15,566 nucleotides of DNA from CAYWVO01 sp964461835 (GCA_964461835.1 CAYWVO010000058.1:1-15566), one strand, 5' to 3'. Positions 7,448-15,094 are shown, counted from the first letter of the stretch. The notes: generated from the letters alone by a model not told the origin. Made by a program: numbers and translations.

Positions 7448-9046
7448 TTAGGTGATTGGCCCCGCCTGGCGAACCTCGTCCGACGCTTCATCTTCAAATT
7501 GCTTAAAATTCTCGGCAAACCGCCTGGCGAGGTCTTGGGCCTGACGATCGTACGCTTCTTTATCCTCCCAGGTATTGCGGGGGTCCAGAACCTCGGTGGG
7601 AACATCCGGACAAGATTCCGGTACGCCGACTTGGAATACCGCGTGTGGTTCCGTGGGAATATCCGTCAAAGAGCCATTTAATGCGGCGCGCACCATTGCG
7701 CGCGTATGCTTGATTTTCATGCGTTTCCCAACACCATACGGGCCACCCGACCAGCCGGTGTTGACCAGCCAACAATCGACATCTCCCTTGCGCACCTTTT
7801 CATCCAGTAGACTGGCATACTTAAACGGATGCAACGCCATGAACGGCGCCCCAAAACATGCAGAGAACGTTGCCTGCGGTTCGTCTCCCAGTCCCTTCTC
7901 GGTCCCCGCCAACTTGGCGGTATAGCCTGAGATAAAATGATACATCGCTTGTTGGGGGGTGAGTTTGGCGATTGGCGGCAGTACGCCAAAGGCGTCCGCG
8001 GTCAGCATGATGACATTCTTGGGCCAGCCGGCCATGCCGTCGCGTAGCGCATTGGGAATGTGGGTGATCGGGTACGCAGCCCGCGTGTTTTCCGTCAAAG
8101 ATCCATCATCCAGATCGAGCCGTCGGGTGAAATGGTCATAGGCGACATTTTCCAGAATCGTGCCAAACATGCGGGTGGCCTGGTAGATCTCCGGTTCGGA
8201 TTCCTGTGACAAGCGAATCACCTTGGCGTAACACCCACCTTCGAAATTGAACACCCCGTCATCGCTCCACCCGTGTTCATCATCGCCGATCAAAATCCGA
8301 TCCGGATCAGCGGACAGGGTCGTCTTACCGGTTCCGGAAAGGCCGAAAAACAGCGCCACATCACTATCCGTACCCATATTTGCCGAGCAGTGCATGGAGA
8401 GCACTTTTTCCTGGGGCAGCAGATAGTTCAGTACGGTGAAGATCGATTTTTTGATTTCACCGGCGTAGCTGGTGCCACCGATAATGACCAGTTTTTGTGA
8501 AATATTGAGGATGATAAATGTCTCCGAATTTGTCCCGTCATTTTCCGGAAACGCCAGGAAATTCGGCACGTGTAAGACGGTGAAATCTGGTGCGAAATTT
8601 TCCAGATCGTCTGCGGTCGAACGGGCGAACATCGTTCGCGCAAACAGACTATGCCAGGCATTTTCGGTGACAATGCGTACGCCGATACGGTATCTCGGGT
8701 CGGCGCCTCCCCAAGCTTCCTGAACGAACAAATCGCGTCCCTGGAGGTACGCGGTAATGCGTCGCAGTAACGCATCGAAATCTTCCGGTTTAAAGGGAGG
8801 ATTGCCGGGACTCCACCAAATCTTATTCGCCGATTCCCGGTCCTTGACAATAAACTTATCTTTAGCTGATCGGCCGGTGTGTTGCCCGGTGCGAACAACA
8901 ATCGGTCCCAGGTGAACAATTTCCCCCTCGCGGCGCCGGACAATTTGCTCGTAGAGAGCGGGTGTACTCAGGTTCCAGTAGACTCGGCCAAGATTCTTGA
9001 GACCCAGCGGGGAATCCCGCATTTCCAGCGTTTCCGTCTGCTTCAT
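7448..9046 (-). CDS. pckA: Phosphoenolpyruvate carboxykinase (ATP)
   Basis: PckA converts oxaloacetate plus ATP to phosphoenolpyruvate, ADP and CO2, the entry step of gluconeogenesis; in some anaerobes it runs in reverse to fix CO2. The 532-residue protein matches the ATP-dependent family (about 525-540). It shows RTGQHTGRSAKDKF (52-65), the P-loop GLSGTGKTT (235-243) with K241, the metal-binding kinase-2 stretch IGDDEH with D255 and D256, and the family signature continuing as GVFNFEGGCYAK (264-275). TGWSGGPYGVGKR (430-442) is also typical. A strong Shine-Dalgarno sequence (AAGGAGGGG) lies 5 bases before the ATG, fixing the start. It is the first gene of a probable pckA-glgP-glgX unit and is divergent from recX. 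No terminator is obvious in the 77-bp gap to glgP, so read-through is plausible. No key residue is missing. Confidence 0.96.
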   Translation of the reverse strand: MKQTETLEMRDSPLGLKNLGRVYWNLSTPALYEQIVRRREGEIVHLGPIVVRTGQHTGRSAKDKFIVKDRESANKIWWSPGNPPFKPEDFDALLRRITAYLQGRDLFVQEAWGGADPRYRIGVRIVTENAWHSLFARTMFARSTADDLENFAPDFTVLHVPNFLAFPENDGTNSETFIILNISQKLVIIGGTSYAGEIKKSIFTVLNYLLPQEKVLSMHCSANMGTDSDVALFFGLSGTGKTTLSADPDRILIGDDEHGWSDDGVFNFEGGCYAKVIRLSQESEPEIYQATRMFGTILENVAYDHFTRRLDLDDGSLTENTRAAYPITHIPNALRDGMAGWPKNVIMLTADAFGVLPPIAKLTPQQAMYHFISGYTAKLAGTEKGLGDEPQATFSACFGAPFMALHPFKYASLLDEKVRKGDVDCWLVNTGWSGGPYGVGKRMKIKHTRAMVRAALNGSLTDIPTEPHAVFQVGVPESCPDVPTEVLDPRNTWEDKEAYDRQAQDLARRFAENFKQFEDEASDEVRQAGPIT

Positions 9047-9146
9047 GCATCCCCTCCTTGGATTTTCCGCCTACGCGCAAAATCTCAGTATGATCGTGAT
9101 ACTCCGATTGCATCACAACCATGCACTTATCTAGTTTCGGTTTCTG

Positions 9147-9167
9147 GCGGACTGTTGTCCAGTCCGC
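9147..9167. repeat. Short perfect palindrome in the pckA/recX divergent region
   Basis: GCGGACTG (9147-9154) and CAGTCCGC (9160-9167) form a perfect 8-bp inverted repeat around a 5-base loop, TTGTC. It sits in the 256-bp divergent region, about 100 bp upstream of the pckA ATG and about 135 bp upstream of recX. It has no flanking U-run, so it is not a standard terminator. It could be an operator dyad for either gene or a dispersed REP-like palindrome. Confidence 0.55.
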
Positions 9168-9249
9168 ACCCCCAGCCATGTTGCTGTATTTTCAATCATT
9201 GCACATGGTACGTGAGGTTCGGTCAATGTGAATTGGGCAAATTAGCGGC

Positions 9250-9278
9250 TTGTGATCGGGGTGTGATTCTTGTTTTAT
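9250..9278 (+). promoter_or_regulatory. Candidate sigma-70-like promoter for recX
   Basis: TTGTGA (9250-9255, 4 of 6 matches to the -35 consensus) and TTTTAT (9273-9278, 4 of 6 matches to the -10 consensus) are separated by 17 bases. Transcription would start near 9285, leaving a leader of about 18 bases with GAGG in front of the ATG at 9303. This agrees with the chosen recX start. The boxes are imperfect, so the call is tentative. Confidence 0.35.
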
Positions 9279-9302
9279 ATGGGGCGGATGAGGATTCAAC
9301 TG

Positions 9303-9923
9303 ATGTCGGTGATCACGAAATTAGCGTCGCAAAAGAAAGCAAGTGCGAGAATATCGGTATTTGTGGATGATGCGTTTCTCGTCGGTATTTCTCGCAAGGC
9401 GATACGTAAGTTAGGCTTAGCCGTAGGTCAGGAGGTGGACCAGGGACTACGGCAGCGAATCGTCTATCAGTCTGCGTATGAATCGGCAGTAGCGTCACTG
9501 GCCCGACGGGATCATTCGCGGGCCGAGATCAGCCGTAAATTGGCTCAGAAACGGTTCGACAAAGAGACAATTGAGGGGGTCCTCCGCGAACTGGAGCATA
9601 AGCAATTTGTTGATGATCAACGATTTGCACGAGGATGGGTCGTACGACGGACTGCATTCCGGCCACGGGGACGGCGGCTGCTGGCGGTAGAGCTGAAACA
9701 GCGAGGAATCTCGCAGGATATCATTCGTGAGGTCCTGGACGATTTTTCCCCAAAGGAAGAGGCAGACGTGTTGATGGAGCTCATCCAGAAAAAACTGCGG
9801 GAGCTTGGTTCGTATGAGTCAGAAACACGCAAGCGACGATTGATGGGCTTTTTGTCCCGGAGGGGCTTTTCGTATGGTGATATTCGTCAGGCCCTGCATG
9901 ACCATTACCCGGATATATCGTAA
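9303..9923 (+). CDS. recX: Regulatory protein RecX
   Basis: RecX binds RecA filaments and usually restrains their growth, limiting recombination and SOS induction. From the chosen start the protein has 206 residues, a small, basic, mostly helical product made of repeated three-helix units. The N-terminus (MSVITKLASQ, then RISVFVDDAFLVGIS) matches the RecX pattern of a short beta hairpin with ITKI...R(V)NV(Y)LDGEF-like spacing. LARRDHSRAEISRKLAQKRF is the typical first repeat and QFVDDQRFARGWV follows. The frame opens upstream at TTG 9270, and ATGs lie at 9279 and 9288, but the ATG at 9303 has GAGG nine bases upstream and starts at the conserved N-terminus, so I prefer it. recA is not in the window, although recX next to alaS is a common bacterial arrangement (recA-recX-alaS). 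pckA is divergent. Confidence 0.9.
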   Translation: MSVITKLASQKKASARISVFVDDAFLVGISRKAIRKLGLAVGQEVDQGLRQRIVYQSAYESAVASLARRDHSRAEISRKLAQKRFDKETIEGVLRELEHKQFVDDQRFARGWVVRRTAFRPRGRRLLAVELKQRGISQDIIREVLDDFSPKEEADVLMELIQKKLRELGSYESETRKRRLMGFLSRRGFSYGDIRQALHDHYPDIS

Positions 9924-9958
9924 AGCGGGACAGGGGAAATCCGGCTGTCATCCCGCTT
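9923..9958 (+). repeat. Inverted repeat just after recX
   Basis: AAGCGGGA (9923-9930) pairs with TCCCGCTT (9951-9958), and an inner CAG/CTG pair extends the stem. It begins at the last base of the recX stop codon, where a terminator would be expected, but the 3' side reads GCCCTG rather than a T-run. It may be a weak or Rho-assisted terminator, an mRNA-end stabiliser, or a dispersed palindrome. It lies about 85 bp before alaS. Confidence 0.5.
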
Positions 9959-10045
9959 GCCCTGAAAGCCTTCGTATCATTTATTGCGTGCATTGGCGGC
10001 CTGCGTCGATGCGACGTATGGCCGTTTGGAATAAAGGACAACGTG

Positions 10046-12643
10046 ATGAAAGTCGCCGAGATTCGCCGATCATTTCTGGACTTTTTCGTCCAGCGCGGAC
10101 ATACCGAGGTGCCATCGTCATCTCTGTTGATTAAGGACGATCCTACACTATTGTTCACCAACGCCGGGATGAACCAGTTTAAAGGGGTTTTTCTCGGTAC
10201 TGAGCGCCGCCCGTATGACCGGGCGACCTCATCCCAGAAATGTTTCCGCGTTTCCGGCAAACACAATGATCTGGAAAACGTGGGACGCACCTCGCGGCAT
10301 CATACGTTCTTCGAGATGCTCGGAAATTTCTCCTTTGGCGACTATTTCAAGAAAGAAGCAATCGCCTACGCCTGGGAATGGGTAACCAAGGTCTTGGGAC
10401 TGCCTAAAGACAAGCTCTATGCGACGGTGTTCACCGAGGATGACGAAGCATTCGAGCTGTGGGAGAAGGTTGACCCGGCGTTGAAAGGTCGCGTTCTCCG
10501 TTTTGGTGAATCGGAGAATTACTGGAGCATGGGCGATGTCGGGCCGTGTGGTCCCTGCGCGGAAATTCACATTGACCGCGGGGAGAACTTCGGCTGCGGG
10601 AAACCGTCCTGTACGGTCAATTGCGAGTGCGACCGGTATCTTGAACTCTGGAACCTGGTATTCATGCAGTTTAATCGGGACGAGGCCGGTAATCTTTCAC
10701 CATTGCCGAAACCGTCAGTGGATACCGGGGCCGGATTAGAGCGGTTCGCTTCGGTTTTGCAAGATGCCCCGTCCGATTATGAAACCGACGCGTTTTTGCC
10801 TTTGTTAAGAGCAGTAAGCGACATTGCTCGTAAAGCGTATGAACCTGGACCGTTTTGTGTTTCCCACCGTGTGGCGGCCGATCACGTGCGCGCTCTCTCG
10901 TTCGCCATCGCGGACGGTGGACTGCCGGCTAATGACGGTCCCGGCTATGTCCTCCGCCGGATTCTCCGCCGAGCGGCCCGACACGGGAAACTGTTGGGCA
11001 TTGACGGACCGTATCTCTATCGCCTGGTACCGACCTTGGTGGAAATGATGCAGGATCAGTATCCCGAGTTGACCAACCGGCAGCAACACATTGTTACGGT
11101 TATTCGCTCTGAGGAGGAACGATTTGCCGAAACCCTCGATGCGGGTTTGTCGCAGTTCGAGAGGATTCGAGAAAAACTGGCCAGGCGCGGTTCAACAGTC
11201 ATCCCCGGCGAAGACGCCTTCCGCCTGTTCGATACCTTTGGCTTCCCGCTGGATTTGACCGAAGTCATGGCGGAAGAAGCAGGTTTAACAGTTGATGTCG
11301 AGGGTTGCCGGCAAGCGCTCGCCGAACAACGAGAGCGTTCGCGCAAGGCCAGTCAGTTCGCCGCGGACCTCTCCGTGCCCGAGGAATGCCGCGAAGCCGG
11401 CCCGACTCAGGTTGACAACACTGCCTTTGAATTGAAGACCCACGTTATTTGGGTTGGTGAAGATCAATCAGCCCTCGTGCTGGACAGAACACCGTTTTAT
11501 ATCGAGGCTGGCGGACAGGTGGACGATACCGGTACGATTGAAAACGACGCGGTTAGGTTCGAGGTCGAGCGGCTGGAAAGAAAGGGCGATACCATATTCC
11601 ATTTCGGCAAATTCACGAAAGGAAACGGCGACGATCTCTGTGGGCAGCAGGTGACTGTGCGAATTGATCTACCGCGGCGGCAGATGATTGCCCGGAACCA
11701 TACCGCCACCCACCTGTTACATCGCGCATTACGCTCGGTCTTGGGTGATCACGTACAGCAGGCTGGCTCGCTGGTCGAGCCGGATCGGCTGCGGTTTGAT
11801 TTCTCCCATTATCAGCGGCTGACCGGCGAAGAACTGGGGATGATCGAACGAGACGTCAACAAGCATATCCTCACCAATACCCCGGTGACTGTGAAATACA
11901 CCACCTATGATGAAGCAATCAAGGCCGGAGTGATTGCCTTGTTCGGGGAGAAGTACGGCGACAAAGTCCGGGTGGTACGAATTGGTGATGTTTCCGCCGA
12001 GCTCTGCGGCGGGACTCACGTTGAGTCAACCGGAGAGATCGGCCAGTTCCGCATTCTCTCCGAAACGGGAATTGCCGCCGGAGTGCGGCGCATTGAGGCG
12101 ATCACCGGTGAGCGCGCCTACGAGCGAGCCGTAGAGCAAGACACAATCGTCAGTGAAACAGCACAATTACTCGGCACCGCCCCGGAAAAAATCTTAGACC
12201 GCATCTCCAGCCGCCTGGAGGAACTCAAGCAACTCCAGCAGGACAATAAGAAGCTCCGCGCGCGGCTGGCGTCGGGTGGTACCGGGGGCCCCGAAGCAGA
12301 GGTTATCAATGTCAACGGTCATCCTGTCTCGGTGGTCATGGCGCTGATGGAGGATTACTCGAAGGACGATATCGCCGCGCTGGCCGACCGCTACCAGCAA
12401 GAAAGCGAACCGACCGTGGCATTCCTCGGCGCCGGGGACGGGATCGTGATCTCCGCCGCCAGCAAATCGGCCGTTAAGTTGGGCGTGCATGCCGGCAAGC
12501 TGATGCAAACGTTGGCGAAAGTGCTCAAAGGCGGCGGCGGGGGGAAACCCAATTTCGCGCAAGGCAAAGCCAACGATTATTCCGCCTGGGATACCGCGAA
12601 GAATGCCGGGTTGGAGAGGATCAAGGATATGGTCGCATCATGA
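10046..12643 (+). CDS. alaS: Alanyl-tRNA synthetase
   Basis: AlaS charges tRNA-Ala with alanine and clears mischarged serine or glycine at a separate editing site. The 865-residue protein is full length. The class II catalytic domain comes first (about 1-240), with FTNAGMNQFK (38-47), SSQKCFRVSGKHNDLENVGR (62-81) and GAGLERF (228-234). A tRNA-recognition helical region follows. The editing domain carries the zinc ligands HTATH (H552, H556) and CGGTH (C654, H658). A coiled stretch (about 720-740) leads to the C-terminal C-Ala domain ending in GGGGGKPNFAQGKA. An internal Cys-rich loop (CGKPSC, CEC) at about 184-196 is normal for many bacterial AlaS. ATG 10046 is preferred over the adjacent GTG 10043 because AAAGGA lies 8 bases upstream. 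The stop overlaps the next gene as ATGA. Confidence 0.97.
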   Translation: MKVAEIRRSFLDFFVQRGHTEVPSSSLLIKDDPTLLFTNAGMNQFKGVFLGTERRPYDRATSSQKCFRVSGKHNDLENVGRTSRHHTFFEMLGNFSFGDYFKKEAIAYAWEWVTKVLGLPKDKLYATVFTEDDEAFELWEKVDPALKGRVLRFGESENYWSMGDVGPCGPCAEIHIDRGENFGCGKPSCTVNCECDRYLELWNLVFMQFNRDEAGNLSPLPKPSVDTGAGLERFASVLQDAPSDYETDAFLPLLRAVSDIARKAYEPGPFCVSHRVAADHVRALSFAIADGGLPANDGPGYVLRRILRRAARHGKLLGIDGPYLYRLVPTLVEMMQDQYPELTNRQQHIVTVIRSEEERFAETLDAGLSQFERIREKLARRGSTVIPGEDAFRLFDTFGFPLDLTEVMAEEAGLTVDVEGCRQALAEQRERSRKASQFAADLSVPEECREAGPTQVDNTAFELKTHVIWVGEDQSALVLDRTPFYIEAGGQVDDTGTIENDAVRFEVERLERKGDTIFHFGKFTKGNGDDLCGQQVTVRIDLPRRQMIARNHTATHLLHRALRSVLGDHVQQAGSLVEPDRLRFDFSHYQRLTGEELGMIERDVNKHILTNTPVTVKYTTYDEAIKAGVIALFGEKYGDKVRVVRIGDVSAELCGGTHVESTGEIGQFRILSETGIAAGVRRIEAITGERAYERAVEQDTIVSETAQLLGTAPEKILDRISSRLEELKQLQQDNKKLRARLASGGTGGPEAEVINVNGHPVSVVMALMEDYSKDDIAALADRYQQESEPTVAFLGAGDGIVISAASKSAVKLGVHAGKLMQTLAKVLKGGGGGKPNFAQGKANDYSAWDTAKNAGLERIKDMVAS

Positions 12644-13413
12644 GTGATGGTCGTATCTATCGCCAATTGACTGAAAACCGGGACGGCTGCGGCTTCCTCT
12701 GGTTAATTGACCCGACCCGGGTGCTGCCGGAAATGATTGATCCCCGCTGGGAGCGTGCCGGCGAAGCCGGGGTCGATGCGATCCTCATCGGTACCAGTTC
12801 GGGCTGGTCACCGCTGGTTGAGGCAACAATCAAGAACATCCGTGCCGCGACCGATCTGCCCTTGATTCTTTTTCCCGGCTCAGCGATTCAAGTCAATCGG
12901 TTTGCTGACGCTATATTATTCCTGTCACTAGTTTCCGGAAGGAATCCCCAGTATCTCATCGGGGAGCAGGTCGACGGTGCGCCACTGATTAAATCGTTTG
13001 GGATCGAGCCGATTCCGACTGCATACTTGTTGATCGAATCCGGCGCGATTACGTCGGTGCAGTACGTCAGTCAGACCCTGCCGATCCCGGCGGATAAGCC
13101 GGGAATCGCCCAGGTACACGCGTTGGCGGCCGAATATTTGGGCATGAAACTGGTGTATCTCGAGGCGGGTTCCGGCGCACCCCGACCGGTACCGGTTGAG
13201 ATGATTCAACAGGTGAACGAATACATTTCGATCCCCCTGGTCGTCGGCGGTGGGTTGACGTCCCCTGCGCAGGTCGAGGACGCGGCCACCGCGGGTGCTG
13301 ATTTCGTGGTGGTGGGCACCGCACTGGAATTCAATCCGACCACCGGCTTCCTCAAAGAAATGGCCGGTGCCGCCAAACCGGCGGTTATCAATCCCGAGCG
13401 AGACCATGACTGA
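12640..13413 (+). CDS. Geranylgeranylglyceryl / heptaprenylglyceryl phosphate synthase family protein
   Basis: Members of this family (GGGPS in archaea, PcrB in Bacillus) transfer a polyprenyl chain from a polyprenyl diphosphate to the 3-hydroxyl of sn-glycerol 1-phosphate, forming the first ether bond of archaeal-type lipids. The 257-residue TIM-barrel protein shows LIDP (22-25, probable Mg-binding D24), AILIGTSSG (47-55), LFPGSA (77-82), LVSGRNPQYLIGEQVDGAP (97-115), AAEYLGMKLVYLEAGSGAP (163-181), PLVVGGGL (199-206) and ADFVVVGTA (220-228). These cover the expected glycerol-phosphate and diphosphate sites. The pattern is that of the group II enzymes known from Bacteroidetes and some archaea rather than of Bacillus PcrB. 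Chain length of the natural prenyl donor cannot be read off. It overlaps alaS by 4 bp (ATGA) and gmhA by 8 bp, so it is probably translationally coupled. No other ether-lipid gene is in the window. Confidence 0.9.
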   Translation: MSDGRIYRQLTENRDGCGFLWLIDPTRVLPEMIDPRWERAGEAGVDAILIGTSSGWSPLVEATIKNIRAATDLPLILFPGSAIQVNRFADAILFLSLVSGRNPQYLIGEQVDGAPLIKSFGIEPIPTAYLLIESGAITSVQYVSQTLPIPADKPGIAQVHALAAEYLGMKLVYLEAGSGAPRPVPVEMIQQVNEYISIPLVVGGGLTSPAQVEDAATAGADFVVVGTALEFNPTTGFLKEMAGAAKPAVINPERDHD

Positions 13414-14014
13414 GCCAATATCGCTGGCGGAGCACCTGCGGCTGGTGGCCGAAGAAAACCACCGCGTCAAGATGGATTTTATCGATCAGTGTTGTGTCGA
13501 TTTTCAGCGGGTGATCGATAAGATTACCGAAATCTTCGAATCCGGCCATCGGCTGTATATCTGCGGCAATGGTGGATCGGCGGGGGATGCCCAACATCTG
13601 GCGACGGAGCTGGTCGTCCGGCTGGACGCTCTGCAAAAGCGCGATCCGTTGCCCGCAATCGCCCTGACGACGGACACGTCAATCCTGACTGCGGCGGCGA
13701 ATGATTATGGATTCGATCAGATCTTCGCCCGGCAGATCAAGGCACTCGGTCGGGCAGGCGATGGATTGTTGATTCTATCCACGTCGGGTAATTCAACAAA
13801 TCTCCTGCACGCCGCGGACGAGGCCTATGCCTTGCATATGCCGGTATTAGCATTTTTAGGTAAAGGCGGTGGCGATGTTCTGGAAAAAACCAACGCGGCA
13901 ATAGTAGTGCCTTCGGGTAGCACCCAACGAATCCAAGAGACACATTTGTATTGCATTCATATTCTCTGCGAAATTATGGAAGAACGCTTCGCCCCGGTAG
14001 CGGAAGCGGAGTGA
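13406..14014 (+). CDS. gmhA: Phosphoheptose isomerase (sedoheptulose 7-phosphate isomerase) GmhA
   Basis: GmhA converts sedoheptulose 7-phosphate to D-glycero-D-manno-heptose 7-phosphate, the first step towards ADP-heptose for the lipopolysaccharide core or other heptosylated glycans. From ATG 13406 the protein has 202 residues, close to the usual 190-200, with a single SIS domain. CGNGGSAGDAQHLATE (53-68), STSGNSTNLL (125-134) and RIQETHLYCIHIL (175-187) are diagnostic. H64, E68, Q177 and H185 fall at the positions of the E. coli zinc ligands His61, Glu65, Gln172 and His180, which favours a real isomerase over the DnaA-binding paralogue DiaA. The frame is open from 13295, but that extension would lie inside the GGGPS gene and has no family match. 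The 8-bp overlap with the preceding gene suggests coupling. GmhB, HldE and heptosyltransferases are not in the window. Confidence 0.92.
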   Translation: MTEPISLAEHLRLVAEENHRVKMDFIDQCCVDFQRVIDKITEIFESGHRLYICGNGGSAGDAQHLATELVVRLDALQKRDPLPAIALTTDTSILTAAANDYGFDQIFARQIKALGRAGDGLLILSTSGNSTNLLHAADEAYALHMPVLAFLGKGGGDVLEKTNAAIVVPSGSTQRIQETHLYCIHILCEIMEERFAPVAEAE

Positions 14015-14031
14015 GGATTTCTCGAATTGTG

Positions 14032-14080
14032 GTGGCACGGGCATCCTGCCCGTGAATCACGGGCGGGACACCCGTGCTAC
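14032..14080. repeat. Long, nearly perfect palindrome (REP-like) between gmhA and the propeller gene
   Basis: The 49-base stretch folds on itself almost completely. GTGGCACGGG (14032-14041) pairs with CCCGTGCTAC (14071-14080) with one G-T wobble, TCCT (14044-14047) pairs with GGGA (14065-14068), and GCCCGTG (14048-14054) pairs with CACGGGC (14058-14064) around an AAT loop. Only a 2-base CA/CA mismatch interrupts the stem. The core CACGGGC or its complement occurs in every arm, so two smaller hairpins can form instead. There is no T-run, so simple intrinsic termination is unlikely, although it lies between two convergent genes. Confidence 0.75.
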
Positions 14081-14113
14081 GGTGTTTGAAAAGAGGGATT
14101 TCGACAACGTTTA

Positions 14114-15094
14114 TCACGGACGAATCCGCGCCCATGTGGTCACCGGCCGTTTATTTAATCCGTCCTTGGCTGACATAATCCAGACCTGACCGTCTAGAAT
14201 AATCGGTTTGTCGATCCCGGAGTATTGAATATATAGGATTGACTCTCCATCCGATGTGAAGCAAGGATCTCGTTCTCCTCCGGGGGTAAGCATACGTTCC
14301 TGGCCCGCAAGATCAATCACTGCGATTTGCGGGGGAGAGCCACTTTCATAGGTGATCTCTGTGCCGTCAGGGGACCACCGTAAGTCACCCACACCTCCTC
14401 CCGGCCTATCGGCTCGCAGTAACTGATCGGTTCCCGAGTCGAACACATAAATGGCCCCTCCCCCTCCCCAGACGTGACAAATCTTCTTGTCCAACGAAAC
14501 ATCAGCGGCGAATCCATTGATATGCAAATTAATGAGTGAGTCTCCCCTGATGTCAAACAAACTTATGCCATATTCCGGACTGAACACAAGCAAAGTATCC
14601 GGCCCATACCAAGTGGGGTACGTGAGATCGCCACCCGTAACTAACTCTGGCTCACCGTCTGGTAGCGACATTTTCCAAATCTCGAGTTCCCACATGGCTC
14701 CACGAATGCAATACATTGTTTTCCCGTCCGGACTAATCCGTGGGAGGTTAGCTTCCGCCAGAACTAGTTCAGCAGGTGAATCGTCGTTCAGACGCACGCG
14801 ATAAATGCCGACCGGGACCACTCGTATGGATGGTGCCCCGCAATTTTCCCGAAAGTCTTCAAAATACGACTCAGGCAGACCGCTGTCGACGTAATATACC
14901 GAGGAGTCGATTGGCGAGTACACCGGACTGGTGAGCAGTTGGGATGAAATAATGCCTAGGCCGCCACAAGGATTAGTCGGCTTGTCCGAACCACAATTCA
15001 ATATTGCTCCCGCGGTCGCAGCCAGCAGACCGCAGGCGACCGCCACAATCACAAATGGAGCTTGTCTTGTACTCAGGAAACTTCGCAAATACAT
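14114..15094 (-). CDS. Exported TolB/PD40-like beta-propeller protein, function unknown
   Basis: The 326-residue product starts with a basic N-terminus (LRSFLSTRQ) and a hydrophobic segment (about 13-33), then CGSDKPTNPC. This looks like a secretion signal, possibly of a lipoprotein anchored at C34, but the residues before it (ILN) are a poor lipobox because Asn at -1 is unusual. The rest is a predicted beta-propeller with WD40/PD40-type turns: YSPIDSSVYYVDSG (59-72), ISPDGKTMYCI (120-130), WSPDGTEITYESG (240-252) and TSDGESILYIQYSG (280-293). Such proteins in cell envelopes often bind proteins or glycans; no catalytic site is visible. A Shine-Dalgarno AGAGGTG lies 5 bases before the ATG, inside a hairpin. 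It is convergent with gmhA and has no operon partner in view. I cannot assign a specific role. Confidence 0.82.
   Translation of the reverse strand: MYLRSFLSTRQAPFVIVAVACGLLAATAGAILNCGSDKPTNPCGGLGIISSQLLTSPVYSPIDSSVYYVDSGLPESYFEDFRENCGAPSIRVVPVGIYRVRLNDDSPAELVLAEANLPRISPDGKTMYCIRGAMWELEIWKMSLPDGEPELVTGGDLTYPTWYGPDTLLVFSPEYGISLFDIRGDSLINLHINGFAADVSLDKKICHVWGGGGAIYVFDSGTDQLLRADRPGGGVGDLRWSPDGTEITYESGSPPQIAVIDLAGQERMLTPGGERDPCFTSDGESILYIQYSGIDKPIILDGQVWIMSAKDGLNKRPVTTWARIRP

Noticed and set aside
9096..9116. CRP-like site (GTGAT ... ATCAC) upstream of pckA
   Set aside because: The spacing between half-sites (11 bases between the pentamers) does not fit the CRP/FNR consensus.
9270..9302. Longer recX start at TTG 9270, or ATG 9279 or 9288
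   Set aside because: The extra residues have no RecX counterpart, while ATG 9303 has a GAGG at good distance and begins at the conserved N-terminus.
9781..10290. 169-codon minus-strand open frame across the recX end and alaS start
   Set aside because: It overlaps two well-supported genes and shows no domain.
13295..13405. 37-codon N-terminal extension of gmhA
   Set aside because: It lies inside the GGGPS gene in another frame and does not match SIS-family N-termini; ATG 13406 gives the expected length.
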